DNA from: Streptococcus sp. SN-1
GTDB lineage: Bacteria; Bacillota; Bacilli; Lactobacillales; Streptococcaceae
Direction: 5' to 3'
Assembly (NCBI RefSeq): GCF_041154385.1
Contig: NZ_AP028929.1
Span: 1,996,501-2,060,500, forward strand
DNA: 64,000 nucleotides
The position numbers and the translations under genes are program-made. The notes beneath the pieces are model-generated. The model was not told the origin of the DNA, searched no databases, and was given only the letters and a program-made list of their open reading frames with translations. Positions within the stretch are counted from its first letter, which is position 1, and the number at the start of each line of letters is the position of its first letter. Positions 63,101 through 64,000 of the stretch are shown in pieces.

Positions 63101-63871
63101 GATATATTTGTCATAGGTTGACTGCAATTGCTTTTGAAATTTAGAAGCTGAGAAATCAATCTGCTTCAACTCAGTCTCAAACGTCGTGTGACGGCAGTGG
63201 TCAGACCAGTAAGTGTCCAAAACCTTGAGTTCTGTTTCCGTCGGCACGCGCCCGATTGACTTAAAGTAGTCTTGGATAAAGAGCAAATCATCCACTTCCA
63301 TGGCCATCCCTTGCTCGGCCTTGTAGCGAGCAAAGTCTTCTGCTGTATAGTTTTCAAAGAAAGTCAATTTAGGAATGGTCTTGTCTGACTCAGAAAATTC
63401 CTGCTTGGCAATCCCTACCGTGATGTCCTTGAAACGAGAATCAACTGGGTTGAGCAGATAGTTCTTGACCGCTTCCAACTCAGTCGCATCAATATCCTTA
63501 TTGACCAAATACAATTGTGCTGTATTAACTGTCACATCACTCGAGCTACCTAGCAAGAGCAAAGCTTCCTGTGAAGATGCCGCACGCTGGTCAAACTGCC
63601 CTGGCAGGCTTTCAATGGCAAAGAAAGCATAGTTGGCAAGATCCGCCTGCACAGCAGCTTCATCCAAGACATGGTCTGTCACCTGCTCAGAGAAGATGTG
63701 TTTCTCTGCAGGCGCAAACAGGTCCTCTGCCAAGTCAAATACATCATACACTTGCACGATGCGAATACTTTTCAAGCTTGAAAGTCCCAAGTTGTGTTGG
63801 AGCTCTCTCACCAAACTCTCTGACTTGACCTGAAAATCAGCCTTTTTTTCAACAAAAATACGTTTATCCAT
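60146..63871 (-). CDS. purL: FGAM synthase, large single-chain form
   Basis: A 1241-residue PurL of the fused type: N-terminal domain, two AIRS-like halves (NETHNHPTEIEPFGGAATCI, GGKDSMSGTFEELTVPPTLV) and a C-terminal class I glutaminase with nucleophile Cys in IIGICNGFQALVKSGLLPYG and His/Glu in VSHGEGKF. The ATG at 63871 follows an in-frame TTG; AAAGGAA is before it. Converts FGAR and glutamine to FGAM. It is unusual among Firmicutes, most of which have split PurLQS, but usual for streptococci. Confidence 0.96.
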   Translation of the reverse strand: MDKRIFVEKKADFQVKSESLVRELQHNLGLSSLKSIRIVQVYDVFDLAEDLFAPAEKHIFSEQVTDHVLDEAAVQADLANYAFFAIESLPGQFDQRAASSQEALLLLGSSSDVTVNTAQLYLVNKDIDATELEAVKNYLLNPVDSRFKDITVGIAKQEFSESDKTIPKLTFFENYTAEDFARYKAEQGMAMEVDDLLFIQDYFKSIGRVPTETELKVLDTYWSDHCRHTTFETELKQIDFSASKFQKQLQSTYDKYIAMRDELGRSEKPQTLMDMATIFGRYERANGRLDDMEVSDEINACSVEIEVDVDGVKEPWLLMFKNETHNHPTEIEPFGGAATCIGGAIRDPLSGRSYVYQAMRISGAGDITAPMSETRAGKLPQQVISKTAAHGYSSYGNQIGLATTYVREYFHPGFVAKRMELGAVVGAAPKGNVVREKPEAGDVIILLGGKTGRDGVGGATGSSKVQTVESVETAGAEVQKGNAIEERKIQRLFRNGDVTRFIKKSNDFGAGGVCVAIGELADGLEIDLNKVPLKYQGLNGTEIAISESQERMAVVVRPEDVDAFVEECNKENIDAVVVATVTEKPNLVMHWNGETIVDLERRFLDTNGVRVVVDAKVVDKDVKLPEERQTSAETLEADTLGVLSDLNHASQKGLQTIFDCSVGRSTVNHPLGGRYQLTPTEASVQKLPVQHGVTHTASVIAQGFNPYVAEWSPYHGAAYAVIEATARLVATGANWSKARFSYQEYFERMDKQAERFGQPVAALLGSIEAQIQLGLPSIGGKDSMSGTFEELTVPPTLVAFGVTTADNRKVLSPEFKTAGENIYYIPGQALSAEIDFDLIKSNFAQFEALQKAYKVTSASAVKYGGVLEALALATFGNHIGAEVTLPELESSLTAQLGGFVFTSPEEIAGVEKIGQTKADFTLTVNGVKLDGHKLDSAFQGKLEEVYPTEFAQAKELAEVPAIATDVIIKGKEKVEKPVVYIPVFPGTNSEYDSAKAFEKEGAEVNLVPFVTLHEEAIVKSVEIMVDNIGNANILFFAGGFSAADEPDGSAKFIVNILLNEKVRAAIDSFIARGGLIIGICNGFQALVKSGLLPYGNFEDANSTSPTLFYNDANQHVAKMVETRIANTNSPWLAGVQVGDIHAIPVSHGEGKFVVTAEEFAELRDNGQIFSQYVDFEGKPSMDSKYNPNGSVHAIEGITSKNGQIIGKMGHSERYEDGLFQNIPGNKDQHLFASAVKYFTGK

Positions 63872-63938
63872 CAATTCTTATTCCTTTATTTCAGCTCTTG
63901 CAATGTTTCCAAATGACCTTGAGAGTCTTGCAAATAGA

Positions 63939-64000
63939 TTATTTCAATTCCTGCAACTTTTCCCAAACAATCTCGTAAACATCTGTTAATTCGCCCAGAC
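63939..64000 (-). CDS. purC: SAICAR synthetase, last 19 residues
   Basis: Only the 3' end is inside the window: LGELTDVYEIVWEKLQELK and stop. The sequence and the place upstream of purL identify purC, the usual first gene of the streptococcal pur operon. Confidence 0.85.
   Translation of the reverse strand, partial: LGELTDVYEIVWEKLQELK

Overview
The window looks like a chromosome segment of Streptococcus pneumoniae or a very close mitis-group relative (S. pseudopneumoniae, S. mitis). From about 21.1 kb to the right end, gene content and order follow, in reverse, the pneumococcal stretch from purC through the pur operon, the bgaC/PTS/agaS/galM operon, a choline-binding protein, the M26 metalloprotease zmpC, trkH/cabP, pavB and TCS08 to rpsD. 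Nearly all of these genes are on the minus strand. One expected core gene, strH, which I recall lying between purB and the GntR regulator, is not there.

Layout. (1) 1-5.8 kb: the right part of an integrative mobilizable element. It carries an FtsK-like coupling protein, a putative oriT hairpin pair, a MobT/Rep_trans-type relaxase, an excisionase-like protein and a tyrosine integrase. (2) 5.8-7.1 kb: a strip between two integrated elements holding two stabilisation modules, an Fst-type type I toxin with its antisense RNA and a RelBE/ParDE-like type II pair. (3) about 7.16-21.15 kb: a 14-kb phage-satellite island of the PICI type, inserted at the 3' end of rpsD. It has a tyrosine integrase, divergent CI/Cro-like regulators with visible operators, a HTH-BRO-N antirepressor, a Rha-like protein, an accessory string, a primase, a P4/D5-type helicase, an iteron-rich candidate origin and late-regulator-like genes (DUF1492, ArpU-like). 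I see no capsid, terminase or lysis genes, so it would need a helper phage. One likely cargo gene (AlbA_2/HATPase/wHTH) lies between repressor and integrase. (4) 21.1-30.3 kb: rpsD with a long leader, TCS08 (hk08/rr08), pavB, a glycosyltransferase, K+ uptake genes trkH-cabP and a nucleoside phosphorylase. (5) 30.3-39.3 kb: a second complete Fst-type type I toxin-antitoxin, a zmpC-like gene broken by one in-frame stop, and a CAP-domain choline-binding protein. (6) 39.4-47.5 kb: galM, a BOX repeat, agaS, mannose-family PTS genes and bgaC, with the divergent regulator bgaR and a promoter carrying a palindrome and a cre site. (7) 47.7-64 kb: purine biosynthesis genes (purB, K, E, D, H, N, M, F, L and the end of purC). 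A two-gene insertion of unknown function lies between purK and purB. Two scars, a purH'-purN' chimera and a purM' leader copy, point to past tandem duplications.

How the parts work together. In the satellite, the CI-like repressor and the small Cro-like protein face each other over repeated GTACG-N8-CGTAC operators. Antirepressor-type genes follow in the leftward operon, then replication genes. A candidate 109-nt RNA inside that operon shares a 29-nt motif with the integrase leader and is complementary to the antirepressor ribosome-binding site. It is my best candidate for an undescribed regulatory circuit here. The island also carries at least 13 copies of the Chi heptamer GCGCGTG on both strands. 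In the host half I found nine, all on one strand.
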